DNA of 64,000 nt. It comes from Planctomycetota bacterium (GTDB lineage Bacteria; Planctomycetota; Planctomycetia; Planctomycetales; Planctomycetaceae). The notes under the pieces were generated by a model. It had not been told where the DNA came from. It was given only the letters and a program-made list of their open reading frames with translations, and ran no database searches. This document shows, in pieces, positions 36,501 through 45,712 of the stretch (the stretch's first letter is position 1; each line of letters begins with the position of its first letter). Both the position numbers and the translations under genes were made by a program. The stretch is from positions 79,649 to 143,648 of the forward strand of contig QWPB01000077.1 of the NCBI GenBank assembly GCA_003671275.1. Direction: 5' to 3'.

Positions 36501-39500
36501 TGGCCAATTTCACGAGTGGCCTCCATCGGAATGACTTCCGGCACGGGCAGTGTCTGCGTCTCGTGGGTGACCGGCAGCGGTGCGTAGAGGTCCAGTACGA
36601 TCGCCGTCTGATCTTCGACCGTCCGTCGCAGGAACACCCGCAGCCTTCGGGTCATTCCCTGGGCTTCATCGAGCTGCCAGCCCCCGATGTCTGGACCAGA
36701 CAGTTCGCGAATCGACAGGGCCGCCGGAACCTCGAAGGAAACCTCATTCAAGGCCCCTTGCCGTACGCGGTAGGCGAACTGGTGATTGAGCTGGAAGCCG
36801 ACATCGTCAACGACGACAGCCGCTCCGGTGTCGACATGCACGATGGTGTTTCCCGCTCCGCGAACGGCGCGCGGCTGCCAGGAAATCGTGATCTCCCCGC
36901 CGCGATCGACGGCCGTTTCGAGCACCGGTCCGTCAGCGTTCTCGGAGAGGTGATACAGCCCCGTTGACCCGTTCACACGCAGGTCACGATCCCCCATGAT
37001 CTTGGGCAGTTGGACCGACAGCTTGGCGGCGGCGGTGGGATGAGTCTTGAGGGTGAACCGTCCCGCAGGCCCTTCCATGGGAGCCGATACGTCGAACTCG
37101 ACATCCAGGATGTGCGTTCCTGGTTGGTCGAGCACAATCCGATAACCCGTTCCATCCGCCTGGAGAGCGGCGGGCTGACCATCCAGAACGGCACTCTTAA
37201 GAGCGACTTCGCGAATGGGCAGGGGCAGACTGACCTGCTTTTCAGGGAGGTTGATGACCACCATCCGGGATTTGACGTGAACGACGGAATCCTTGCCCGC
37301 ATCCTCGAAGGTGGCAGCATGCAGGGCCTCGACGATTAGTCCATCGACTGGACCGACGGGAGGAACAGCGGCTTCCGGATGGGCCTTACTCCACAGTTCG
37401 AGGAACAGCGGCTGCGGCAGGTAGACACGATCCGCGGTGCTGGGATCGTCTCCCGAATAGGGCAGCACGACATGCGGCATTGCGGGGGCGGGCTTCGGAG
37501 CCACCGGTTCTTCGGCCTGAACGGACGAGACAAAGCCCGCAGCAGCCAGCAGGAGCAACACCGATGTCATCGGGGAGGAGGTCGCGGGAACAACTCGGCG
37601 GCAACAGCGACCACAAATCCAACCTCCCAGTCGCATCAGAAGAGTCACTCCCAACACGGTTAGTCCTCCGAAGAACAGTCCATCGATCATTGGCTGCACC
37701 CCCGCAGGCAACAATGGAGCGATCCCCAAGGTGCCACAGACCAGCAGAAGACTCCAGATAACCCGGATGGCCAATGATGTCCGACGGGTAAACCAGCCCG
37801 CAACCCACACGACGATCATCACAAACAAGCTGAAATCGCGTGAGCGATCCTCACTGGTGAATCGCACAGTCAGGTCGGGGGCCGTGTCGCTGCGTCCGAG
37901 ATACGTGAAGTCCCGCGAAGTGGAGTCGGCAGGGGTGACAAGCTGTAGCGCCAGTGACAGCAGTCCGCCAGGGGTATTTGGCAGGGCTGCCGCGAGGGCC
38001 GCCTGTTCAGCGGGAGCGGCCCCGCCGCTGCGGTCATTACCCGGAGCGGCCGTTCGGCCAAACCCCATCGGCTCCGCAGCCGAGGGAGGTTGATCAATAG
38101 CGAACGCATCGCTGGGGCCCGAACCCGCCTGACTGGCGGGATACGCAGGAGGAGCCGCTGACGTACCACGCAGGCCCCTCTGTCCATCTTGCATAGGGGC
38201 CTGAAGTACGCGTCCCGCAACTCCGGGCTGCTCACTGAAGAAATCGTCATTGGCTGGAGCCGCCCACGCCTTTTCATCATTCACGGTTTGTTCTTTCAAG
38301 AACTTCTCGCGCTGCGGAGTCTGCGACTCAATGCGATCTTTGGCCTCATCTTCGGAACCCGATAGAGCTTTATCACGGCCCCGGTTCATTCGTTTCTGTT
38401 CCGGGTTGATGGCACGGTAACCGAAACGAGTATCCGTCGGCGGTGTGGCTTCGGCATCGAATAACTGCACCGGAGCGGACTCGCTCACAATGCTCGGAGT
38501 TGACTGAATCGCATCCATTTCCACCGGAGAGCTGAACTCTTCGCCGGACATGGGGCGATCCCAGTTGTTCGCGGGAACAGCCATCGTGGGTACCGGTGTA
38601 TGCAAGGCGGCGATGTCGTAGCGGGCGTTCCGCGACTGCTGCACTGCGGGCAGCAACAGGAACAGCACTCCAGCAAAGAGGCCGCACACGACACCAGCCG
38701 CGATCATTCGTTTCCATCCAAAGCGTTCCAATGACTTACGAATTCCCCAAGCCACCAGGAACAGAATGGCGAGCACGACAATCCCGTCCCGCACCCGCTG
38801 GGGGCTGGGAGCCTGCATCAGACTGCTGGCCCGGGCCAGCCAGCCATCTCGATCGGGATCGATGGTCGGCTGGAACGCCCCCGGACTGTCGATCACCAGC
38901 CAGTCATTGGGATGATGCAGCTTCCAGCTCTGGCTGAGGATCTCCAGCGGCTGCTCAGCACCCTGGCCATCCAGAACACTGAACTTGGGAGGTGCCTGTG
39001 TCAGATCACTGGCCGGCGGGCCGGACAGCTGCGATCGATAGAAGAGGGTCAGTGTGTGCCGCTCGCTGGCGTTCCCCGACTGTGGGACGGCGACCAGCAG
39101 GCCATCGCCCTGCTGGCGGATCTGCTGTGGCTGTTGATTGACTTGAACGGCCCACAGATCCACCCCGGAGGGGAGCCGAACCTTAAGATTCTGAATCCCG
39201 ATGGCGGTGAATGTCAGGTCGGATTGCTGCTGCAATTCCCCATTGCGACCAAGGACCGTCTGCAGGCTGAGCTGGTGGCCGATGGCTGTGGGGACTCCCG
39301 CGCGATCGAACCGTTGTTCGCCGACGAGCAGCGCCCAGCCCGGTCGTGAGTAGCGGAAGCCCGAGACGATCGGTTCTTTCGGCTGATAGAATGCTGCTGG
39401 AAAATCGATGGGATCCACTTTCGTCAGCGGTTGTCCGGCGGAGTCCGCTGCGACCGGAGTCAGGAACTGTTCCTGCGAGGCCTCGACCGCCGCAAATCCC

Positions 39501-41725
39501 GTTTCACGTTCCGCCCCGACCACCGTCATAACCGGACAGGCAAAGGGCCCGGCCCCCGCCTTCACGGCCCGAATATTCACCGACAACAGCTGCGTACCGA
39601 TCAGGTAGCGATCCAGCCGCAAAGTCCAACGACGGCGTCCGACCTCAACCGGACCGGCGGTTTGTTCGACAATTTTGATTCCGGGAATCAGGATCAACTT
39701 GGGCGATCCCCCGGCTCCCTCGGCCAAGGCCACCAGTGAGGACAGCGTGAAGCGCAGATCGGTTCCCGCCGCTTCGGGTAGATCGATCATCAGCCGCCGC
39801 GTTCCGCCTCCTTCAATCGTCAGGGTCGATTCGATGTGGCTGTTCAACCGATCGGCATCGACGCGAAAGAATGTCGAGGCGTGACTCGAGATGCGGGCGG
39901 GTTTTCGAGAAACATTCAGCACCCCCCGATAGCCGGTATCCTGCAGGCTGAATCCCAGGCGGACAGACCGCCCATAAGCCGCGACCTTTTGGCCGAGCAG
40001 TGCCAGTTCGGACTGACTCGGAGAATCCAGTCCCACCAGTTCCGAAGGGACCACTTCCAGTGCCTGCTCCGCAGTGATGCCGTACAGCCCTTCGACGATG
40101 CCTGCCTGTGGCAGTTGTAACCGGGGCAACCCGACCTGAACGGGATTGTCCTCGACGGGCCAGCCATCCGGCTCCAGCCCGGCATTGATCGTGAGCGTCA
40201 CGGTTCCGTCGGCGGGGACCGGCGTGGGGAAGGTCACCCGCACCTGGTTTACACCGGCCTCCTGCGGAATGATCTGCCACGGCACCGGGTCGTTTCCGAC
40301 AAACAAGCTGCGAATTTGCCATGAGGCGGGCAAGTTGATCTCGGCATCAAAGAGCGGAGCCTGTCGCGTTTGCAGATTGATGACGGACGTGAAATCGAGT
40401 CCGATGGGATTCAAGTCAAGCAGATTCGAGATGGCAGCCCGGACTTCCCGGGTCTTGGGCTCGGTGACGAACGGCAGTTGAAACCGGGGCTTCCAGATCT
40501 GGAAGTGCAGGAGTGCATCGCCATTCTCGGCGGTGGTCGTCTGATGCACGATCGTGCGGACCCCGTCCAGTTCTCCCACTCGCAATCGCACGCCCGAGGG
40601 GTACCGGACGGTGGCGACGCCGACCTGTGACGTAATGTCATTGAAGTCGAGGGTCGGCACTTCCCAGGCGGTGTCGGTCGCTGCCTTCAAGACTCCGCGA
40701 AACTCGATCGAACGATTTCCGTCGAACGGCTGGCGATAGGCCAGCGTGATCGTCGTCCGGGTGGGATCGTCCGGAGTGTCGATCAGTTGCCATGAGTCGA
40801 GACCGGTAGAGTCGACGCCCGTAATCTCCAGCGACTGCGGAACCGTACAGACCAGCTTGTCGATGGGGCGACCAATGACCTGCAATGCGGCCTGCGCAGC
40901 CCAGGCAACTTCGCCGGGAGCCACCGAGACCTGAATGGCTGTGCTCGCCAGAATCAGCGAATCGGTGCGGGTCGTGGCCTGCCGATTGGTGATCTGAAGT
41001 GACGTACTTCGATGCCCCCCCAGGGCGATCCGGTACTCCGCAGGTTGGTCGGAAGGCCCACTGCGTGGCAGATTGTGTCCGCTCTCCGACAGAAACTTGC
41101 CGGCAGGCAGGGTGATGATCAGTTCTCCACTAGCTGCCGGAATCACTCCAAACCCCGTGGACAGATCGCTGCCAATCGCGGCCAATCGGGCGGTGAGATC
41201 CAACGTCAATGTCCCCGCCCCCGACTGGGCCGTGAAGACTCGCAAAATGTTGGGATTCTCGCCGTGCCAACCCGCCAGAGCGGGCTGGCCATTGATCTGA
41301 CACTTCTCAACCGACAGACCGTCCGTGGGGATCTGAATCTCAGTCCAGCCACGTTCAAAGTTCATGAACCGAATCGTCGCGGTCAGTCGCAGCTGCTCCC
41401 CATCGATCTGACCGCGATAGTTGGCCGACGAGATCACCAGTCCCGAGGGTTGTGAGCCGGTTTTGGACTGGCGAGTGGCCTCGGCGACGAGGGCTTCGAA
41501 CTCCTGTCGCTTCAGCAGAACCCCCTGCTTGTCGCGAGCCATGACCGCATCGAACTCTTCCAGCGGAACAAACAGATGCCGGATCGGCTGATCGAGCCAA
41601 TCGTCGGCTCCCACCGAAGTCGCCCCCAGCAGACCGGCCAGCAATCCCAGCAGCAAGCAGCCCAGCCGGACTTTCCAGCTGACGCACAGGTCAAGGATCG
41701 ATGATGTGTTTGACAATAAGTGCAT
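33596..41725 (-). CDS. Giant two-module envelope protein (2709 aa)
   Basis: No known function. Module A (about 1-1385): signal peptide ending VGA|DD near residue 41, the motif HLFVPLEEFDAVM, a long beta-rich ectodomain, membrane segments near 975-1030, a disordered Pro/Gln/Ala stretch to about 1260, and a membrane cluster at 1295-1385. Module B (1386-2709): it opens with a second signal-like segment (MTSVLLLLAAAGFVSSVQA|EE) and VYLPQPLFLELW, then another beta-rich ectodomain and a Gly-rich patch near 2550 (GGGAYGGMGGGMDD). It closes with three or so membrane helices. Ribosome site GGAGG 7 nt before ATG 41725; 23 nt after the 1169-aa gene, so one operon. Residues 2359-2377 and 1023-1035 resemble DUF1559 signatures. 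Confidence 0.85.
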   Translation of the reverse strand: MHLLSNTSSILDLCVSWKVRLGCLLLGLLAGLLGATSVGADDWLDQPIRHLFVPLEEFDAVMARDKQGVLLKRQEFEALVAEATRQSKTGSQPSGLVISSANYRGQIDGEQLRLTATIRFMNFERGWTEIQIPTDGLSVEKCQINGQPALAGWHGENPNILRVFTAQSGAGTLTLDLTARLAAIGSDLSTGFGVIPAASGELIITLPAGKFLSESGHNLPRSGPSDQPAEYRIALGGHRSTSLQITNRQATTRTDSLILASTAIQVSVAPGEVAWAAQAALQVIGRPIDKLVCTVPQSLEITGVDSTGLDSWQLIDTPDDPTRTTITLAYRQPFDGNRSIEFRGVLKAATDTAWEVPTLDFNDITSQVGVATVRYPSGVRLRVGELDGVRTIVHQTTTAENGDALLHFQIWKPRFQLPFVTEPKTREVRAAISNLLDLNPIGLDFTSVINLQTRQAPLFDAEINLPASWQIRSLFVGNDPVPWQIIPQEAGVNQVRVTFPTPVPADGTVTLTINAGLEPDGWPVEDNPVQVGLPRLQLPQAGIVEGLYGITAEQALEVVPSELVGLDSPSQSELALLGQKVAAYGRSVRLGFSLQDTGYRGVLNVSRKPARISSHASTFFRVDADRLNSHIESTLTIEGGGTRRLMIDLPEAAGTDLRFTLSSLVALAEGAGGSPKLILIPGIKIVEQTAGPVEVGRRRWTLRLDRYLIGTQLLSVNIRAVKAGAGPFACPVMTVVGAERETGFAAVEASQEQFLTPVAADSAGQPLTKVDPIDFPAAFYQPKEPIVSGFRYSRPGWALLVGEQRFDRAGVPTAIGHQLSLQTVLGRNGELQQQSDLTFTAIGIQNLKVRLPSGVDLWAVQVNQQPQQIRQQGDGLLVAVPQSGNASERHTLTLFYRSQLSGPPASDLTQAPPKFSVLDGQGAEQPLEILSQSWKLHHPNDWLVIDSPGAFQPTIDPDRDGWLARASSLMQAPSPQRVRDGIVVLAILFLVAWGIRKSLERFGWKRMIAAGVVCGLFAGVLFLLLPAVQQSRNARYDIAALHTPVPTMAVPANNWDRPMSGEEFSSPVEMDAIQSTPSIVSESAPVQLFDAEATPPTDTRFGYRAINPEQKRMNRGRDKALSGSEDEAKDRIESQTPQREKFLKEQTVNDEKAWAAPANDDFFSEQPGVAGRVLQAPMQDGQRGLRGTSAAPPAYPASQAGSGPSDAFAIDQPPSAAEPMGFGRTAAPGNDRSGGAAPAEQAALAAALPNTPGGLLSLALQLVTPADSTSRDFTYLGRSDTAPDLTVRFTSEDRSRDFSLFVMIVVWVAGWFTRRTSLAIRVIWSLLLVCGTLGIAPLLPAGVQPMIDGLFFGGLTVLGVTLLMRLGGWICGRCCRRVVPATSSPMTSVLLLLAAAGFVSSVQAEEPVAPKPAPAMPHVVLPYSGDDPSTADRVYLPQPLFLELWSKAHPEAAVPPVGPVDGLIVEALHAATFEDAGKDSVVHVKSRMVVINLPEKQVSLPLPIREVALKSAVLDGQPAALQADGTGYRIVLDQPGTHILDVEFDVSAPMEGPAGRFTLKTHPTAAAKLSVQLPKIMGDRDLRVNGSTGLYHLSENADGPVLETAVDRGGEITISWQPRAVRGAGNTIVHVDTGAAVVVDDVGFQLNHQFAYRVRQGALNEVSFEVPAALSIRELSGPDIGGWQLDEAQGMTRRLRVFLRRTVEDQTAIVLDLYAPLPVTHETQTLPVPEVIPMEATREIGQIGLFAASEFVLRPVDTTGAARVDLDKYQPVAAPHRPEGLPLAAFRFATRPVRLTISLSRRQPETRCVAEHGVQIAPRKAEWASRLVFDLTGAPRPSVSIDLPPDYLLMDVAGADFINDWYDTPSENGHRTLTVEFDQPRLGQVELLLTGQAPRKPEAVGIELLPPQPLAIEKLNTTLAVWVSDLYSATVRSAEGWKSTPPDQLSPELRQLRSSPIKFAFRATAPVSAAASIDLSRQVAQLSGDQVTLVAVADDSIDYGLTFRWKITRAATDTFRFTSPAWFQGRLELTVPNVRQISTERTAEGELLWTIELIDPVRNQFLCTGVVTLPPASNDLLGLPNIAFLGPDVAGKHVPLESQRKAAIVVNRSQSQLVSVDEQLIRKIPRDQLPLVVESSLLDQALAITELSPTMAYPQWKLVRGNTQESGRATVIGSDLVTALDWDGTWRTQAIYTVRNRGQQFLGLELPVGARLMSVFVKGRPSRTVMTQLQERMIHLVPLPQTSMVDLSFEVQITLFGQLATPLKNGWSPSRQEVSLPAPSVVTRNDSPDFGLTVAHTSWKVLTPDKLDATLVNDRSRSNVDQLSGDDSFVSPETARLERLQSDYQEMVRVIKHFEGDQARQAQCVSNLKQLDLALLSYQGDSRLSETYARNAKLQSFNKQIRNDIATAIMNCPSTPANDDPNSVTSLAKVDNNRDFIIGQNGLNFTNNSAFALEPEMNLEFKGKEVAGKKSESLARRSGKADNGRGALRKQLEEQSYSNAGQGLQAKPAAQPDAPNGAGGAVQLNINGVDARQQVQQFDQSQQLPQLSNSVSFGGGAYGGMGGGMDDMVSGGDRFETIVAGTSGPVPHWTQPGGLSLPIHVPLVGTESVFSKVGGTPQLTLSLRPRQAWTTSLTGVWSLAWIVLALWLARRVWSASHGGSFRPVLAILACLGAVGYLLLPAPLSVMSQLVFAVSLLVFMLTSVRQATVD

Positions 41726-41748
41726 GACAATCCTCCCTTCCTGAGACT

Positions 41749-44700
41749 TTAGGACCGTGACTCATCAGATGACGAGGTCTCGGGCGGGGGAGGGGGGGGA
41801 GGATTCTCTGTCGGAGAAGCTGCCGAATCGTCGGTTGCCTCCGGCTCCTTGAGCGAGGTCGCGGTCTGTTCCGTGGATACCGGAACGGCTTCCGGAGACG
41901 TTGCCCCCGCAGGAGCGGTCGTCGTCACGGCTGCGGCAGCCACCAGCGTGGCAGCCATGGCTTTGCGGGCAAACACCGCCCGAATGATCCACAGGCCCAG
42001 CAAGAACGTCAGGCCATAGCGTACAGCCAGCAGTCCGGCGGCGAGGGATTGCGAATCTTTCAATCCATACAGCACAGCAGCGAATGCGGCGACCAGCAGC
42101 ACACTCAGCTTATTTTCCACCGAAGTCGACAGCAGCAGCAGGGCCACCAAGGCAGCCGCACCGCTGAAGAGGAATGCCATCCGCACCCGGTTCCACCATG
42201 TCACCGCGATCTTGGGAGCCCCTCCGAGATTGGTGTACCCGTAAGCCACTCGCCCTTCGGTCGGCAACCGCACGCTGGTCCCAGCACTTGCGATCCGTCC
42301 GTGCTCACTGGTGGTGGCTCGCCGATCCCCGGAGAGCAGTACGTTCCACGGATCCACACGGTCGATTTTCACGAATGATTCCGGATCGCCAACCAGCGAG
42401 AACTTCTCGGGCACATAAACGATGGCGGTCAGCAACTGCACCGGCACAGAGCCGCGGGCTCCGAGCACGGGCATCGGCAATTCCATCTGGCCGCGTCCAT
42501 AGGAGCTGTCACCAAGCGACGGATTGACGCCCCATTGGAAATGCAGCGTGATCACAAACTCCTGATCGCTGGCCGCATCCCGCGCGACGTTGATCCAGAA
42601 CGATTCCCAAAGACCACCGCTGAGCTTCTGATCCTCGGCAATCTCCGCCCGCTCCAGATTCACTTCCCGGTCACCCACAAAGACATTCAGCACCTTGATG
42701 CCCTTGGGCAGATGCGCCAGCAAACGTTGCCGTTCGCTGGTCTTCAACTGGAGTTGGGCCAGGTAGGTGGCCTCTGCGGTTTCCCCGGTCACGATTTCAA
42801 CACGGGCCTGAGAGACGACTGTTGCCACGACTTCTTCGATCTCGTATTTGGTCTGCGAAATCGCCAGGGTGATGGCCTTGTCCTCGGGCTGGGTGAAGTA
42901 GCGAAAGGCCTGCGTCCCGGATTGAGGCAGCAGGGACAACTCACGCACATCGATCGGCTCGACATCGCCTCCGGTGGCCTGGGCACTGACCGCCAGGGAG
43001 TCATCCTTCGTAATGACCATCTCGCCTGTGATCTGTGACAGCGGCGTTTTCACTTCACCCTTTTCGTACCCCAGCGGGCGAACCGCCTGCACATCCAGCT
43101 TCCGCAGTGAGAGCTTGTCCCCGGCAGCCGCCGCGGGCTTCAGGTCGTAAGAGATGAGAAACCGCTGAGTGCCCAACACCTCGCGCTGCATGATGATGGT
43201 CCAGGGAATCCATCCGTCCTGGGCTGCCCCTGGGGACTGCTGCTTGATCTCGGTGGAATTCCCTTGAACCGCCACGGCCTCAATCTGCACTCGCTCCGAG
43301 ACTGCCGCCGGAACAAGAAACCGGAACGTGTCGACCCCCGCATACTGGACCACAAAGTCCAGATGGCTCTTCACTTCGGCCAATTCGGGCTGCAAATGCA
43401 CGGTCGTCGCGACCGAGGCTTCGATACTCGTGGGTTTGCGGACGGTTTTGACTGGAATCGTTACGGGCCGCCGCGTGAAACTCCACGAGGACGTGGCCCG
43501 GGTATCCGCAATCGCCGAAGCGGCCACAACCGGCAATGGCTGGGCGGCAGACAACCCGGCTTCGTTCGTCACGACTTCAATCGACTCTTTCGCGAACACA
43601 TGAAGGCTGCCGATTTCCCGCTCGGTGCCCAGTGGTTCGAGGACGGGCAGCACCAGTTCCGCCTGATCCTTGCCAGCGGTGTAGTCGCGATGCCCACGGA
43701 CGGCAATCGTCAGATTGCCCATCCGTTTTTCATTGAGGCTGACCGTCAGAGTGCTGGAAACGGCATCGGCATTGAACTCTTTCATCCCGTCACAATTGAC
43801 CTGGTCAATCGTCAGGCCATCGGGAACTTTGATCTGGACCTGAAAGAGCCCCGCCCGTTCGATGGTGTAATTCAGTGACGTATCGAGCCGCAGTTCATCG
43901 TCGGTGAACACCAGTTGGGAGGACTGGTCGACCAGCACGCGCGGCTGGACCGGTTTGATCGCTGTTTTCAGGGTAAACTTGGGAGCGAAATATTTGAACG
44001 ACGTCACGCCATTTCCGCGCAGACGCTCGTGAAGGTCGGCCACGTCAATGCGAACCACTCCGGTTTGCTGCTCGACCGACAAAGCGAGATCGCCGCTGTG
44101 AAAAATGCCGATCTGCCCCGATTCTCGGACCACATCCAGTGCATGAATGCCGACCGTCGCCGTGTCACTCATCCCCGCAATGTCGAAAGCCTCCTCGGGA
44201 ATCTTCCGTTCCGTGTGCAGTTCGACATTGAATTTGCCGGTCTGGTTTCCCAGCAAATCGATGGTCACGACCTGGCGGCCTTCCTCCTCCTTGGCAATCC
44301 ACCCTTTCAGACGGGACTCGGCGGATACGTCCAGAATCCGATGATCGCGGGGCACCGCAATCCGCAGCTGGGACACCTCACCGCGAAGCACTTCATAGAC
44401 CAGCAGGGCGTCCGTGTGGACCAGCCCATCTTCGATCCCGACTCGCGTAAAATTGTTGACACTCGCCAGCAGTTCCATCTCAGGCTTGCTGGTCGCCTTG
44501 GGCCGCCAACGAGCAGCGATCCGGGGCGTGGAGCCCAGATTCGCCTTGAACCGAGTCTGCTTTTCCGCAGCCTGCACCGGAAGCCCGATCAACCGGGGGG
44601 TGACTTCCACTGCCTGGTCAGCTTCGGGAATCACAATTTCAAACGTCGTGATCCCCACGACCGGTACGTCAAACGCAAACTCGCGGCCTTCCGGGGAGGT

Positions 44701-45258
44701 GTGAATCTTGGCAGTCAATTCGATCGTCAGCTTCTGCTCCCCCGCTTCTCCAAACAGGAGGGCATAGTTGCCATCGCCGGTCCCCTTGAGGAGGATCTTT
44801 TCCCCGGCGATCAGTTGCCCGACAGCGGCGTCACCGAACCGAATGGGGACTTCCACCCATGGCTTCCCGAGAACATTGACGACCAGATCCACGCGAATGC
44901 GGGCGATGTCCTGCTCGACAGTCGCGACGTAAGCCGAACTGGAGATCACGGCGGGAACCTGAGCGGCCTCGATGGGTGGTTTTTCAGACGCGGTTTTCAG
45001 ACGGCGATATTCCTCCAACGGGATCACCACACTGGCCCCCTGGGACTCAAAAATCCCTTTCAGGAACTTGAACGGCAAGTAGACCTCACGAGGGCCAGCG
45101 ACCGCAGCTGGAGCCACCGCCGGAGCGGCCCCGTCCATGGGGGTCACGGGAACCACGACGGGCGGATTCGTCCCCGCAGCGGGCTCCTGACCGGGCGCCA
45201 TGCGGGCCCATCCCATCCACAAAACCATCGAACACATTGCAGAAACGAGCAGGCGCAT
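41749..45258 (-). CDS. Single-module paralogue of the giant envelope protein (1169 aa)
   Basis: Function unknown. Signal peptide MRLLVSAMCSMVLWMGWARM to about residue 24, a Pro/Ala linker, then REVYLPFKFLKGIF and VVIPLEEYRRLK, the same two motifs that open the modules of the 2709-aa protein. The beta-rich ectodomain (about 90-1000) begins with AVISSSAYVATVEQDIARI, matching module A's LVISSANYRGQIDGEQLRL. A membrane cluster lies at about 1020-1100. After it comes MAATLVAAAAVTTTAPAGA, which looks like a vestigial signal peptide, then a disordered tail with a run of seven prolines. AAGGA is 7 nt before the ATG. It is the first gene of the operon with the giant gene. Confidence 0.85.
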   Translation of the reverse strand: MRLLVSAMCSMVLWMGWARMAPGQEPAAGTNPPVVVPVTPMDGAAPAVAPAAVAGPREVYLPFKFLKGIFESQGASVVIPLEEYRRLKTASEKPPIEAAQVPAVISSSAYVATVEQDIARIRVDLVVNVLGKPWVEVPIRFGDAAVGQLIAGEKILLKGTGDGNYALLFGEAGEQKLTIELTAKIHTSPEGREFAFDVPVVGITTFEIVIPEADQAVEVTPRLIGLPVQAAEKQTRFKANLGSTPRIAARWRPKATSKPEMELLASVNNFTRVGIEDGLVHTDALLVYEVLRGEVSQLRIAVPRDHRILDVSAESRLKGWIAKEEEGRQVVTIDLLGNQTGKFNVELHTERKIPEEAFDIAGMSDTATVGIHALDVVRESGQIGIFHSGDLALSVEQQTGVVRIDVADLHERLRGNGVTSFKYFAPKFTLKTAIKPVQPRVLVDQSSQLVFTDDELRLDTSLNYTIERAGLFQVQIKVPDGLTIDQVNCDGMKEFNADAVSSTLTVSLNEKRMGNLTIAVRGHRDYTAGKDQAELVLPVLEPLGTEREIGSLHVFAKESIEVVTNEAGLSAAQPLPVVAASAIADTRATSSWSFTRRPVTIPVKTVRKPTSIEASVATTVHLQPELAEVKSHLDFVVQYAGVDTFRFLVPAAVSERVQIEAVAVQGNSTEIKQQSPGAAQDGWIPWTIIMQREVLGTQRFLISYDLKPAAAAGDKLSLRKLDVQAVRPLGYEKGEVKTPLSQITGEMVITKDDSLAVSAQATGGDVEPIDVRELSLLPQSGTQAFRYFTQPEDKAITLAISQTKYEIEEVVATVVSQARVEIVTGETAEATYLAQLQLKTSERQRLLAHLPKGIKVLNVFVGDREVNLERAEIAEDQKLSGGLWESFWINVARDAASDQEFVITLHFQWGVNPSLGDSSYGRGQMELPMPVLGARGSVPVQLLTAIVYVPEKFSLVGDPESFVKIDRVDPWNVLLSGDRRATTSEHGRIASAGTSVRLPTEGRVAYGYTNLGGAPKIAVTWWNRVRMAFLFSGAAALVALLLLSTSVENKLSVLLVAAFAAVLYGLKDSQSLAAGLLAVRYGLTFLLGLWIIRAVFARKAMAATLVAAAAVTTTAPAGATSPEAVPVSTEQTATSLKEPEATDDSAASPTENPPPPPPPETSSSDESRS

Positions 45259-45712
45259 GGTCGCATCCTTGAACAGCTACCAACGAGGGACCTCGTCGAC
45301 TGCTGCAGTCTAGGTTATTTGGCGATGCTTGGGCAGGTTGTGATGCCTGTAGCGATTGGCGAATCAATTCGGGGTACGGGAGTCTCTACTATGACGCACA
45401 CTCGGGGGGCCGCATTGCAGAAAATTTGAAAGAGAGAGAGGTTTTGTGTCCTGTACGGGCCAACAAGTACGACGGAAACGATCCCTCGCGGCAGACCGAC
45501 AGACTGAATCAACGAAAACAGCCTGATTCGGATCAACCGAAACAGGCTGCCAGTGATCTGGAGCCCCCCGAAGGGGGTCTCTATCCGTCAACGACACCTA
45601 GAAGATGAACTCGGTGAGTCCTCCCCCTCAAGAGCCCACAGGCCCGCCGTCCCCACAGGCTTGTGGGGCGGGTGCCTGTCACTCCCTGGGAAAATGTGCC
45701 GTTGAGGACGAA
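45259..45712. other. Intergenic region with minus-strand terminators
   Basis: 454 nt between fae and the 1169-aa gene, both minus strand. It holds hairpins at 45519-45549 and 45562-45581 that would end fae transcription. A short palindrome ACGAGG/CCTCGT lies at about 45284-45298, close upstream of the 1169-aa gene. I could not define the promoter of the giant-protein operon. Confidence 0.5.
45515..45549 (-). terminator. Rho-independent terminator after fae
   Basis: On the minus strand CAGCCTG, an inner CGG/CCG pair, and CAGGCTG form a stem directly followed by TTTTC. The fae stop is 164 nt upstream. Confidence 0.6.

Noticed and set aside
37500..37570. Internal ATG at 37570 as a separate start for the second half of the giant protein
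   Set aside because: The frame is continuous across it and the upstream sequence (GACCTCCTCCCCG) is not a ribosome site; I kept one gene and reported the joint as a finding.
43915..45429. Plus-strand open frame of 504 codons opposite the 1169-aa gene
   Set aside because: A shadow of the real minus-strand gene: no ribosome site, no motif, and Arg/His/Gln-rich composition.
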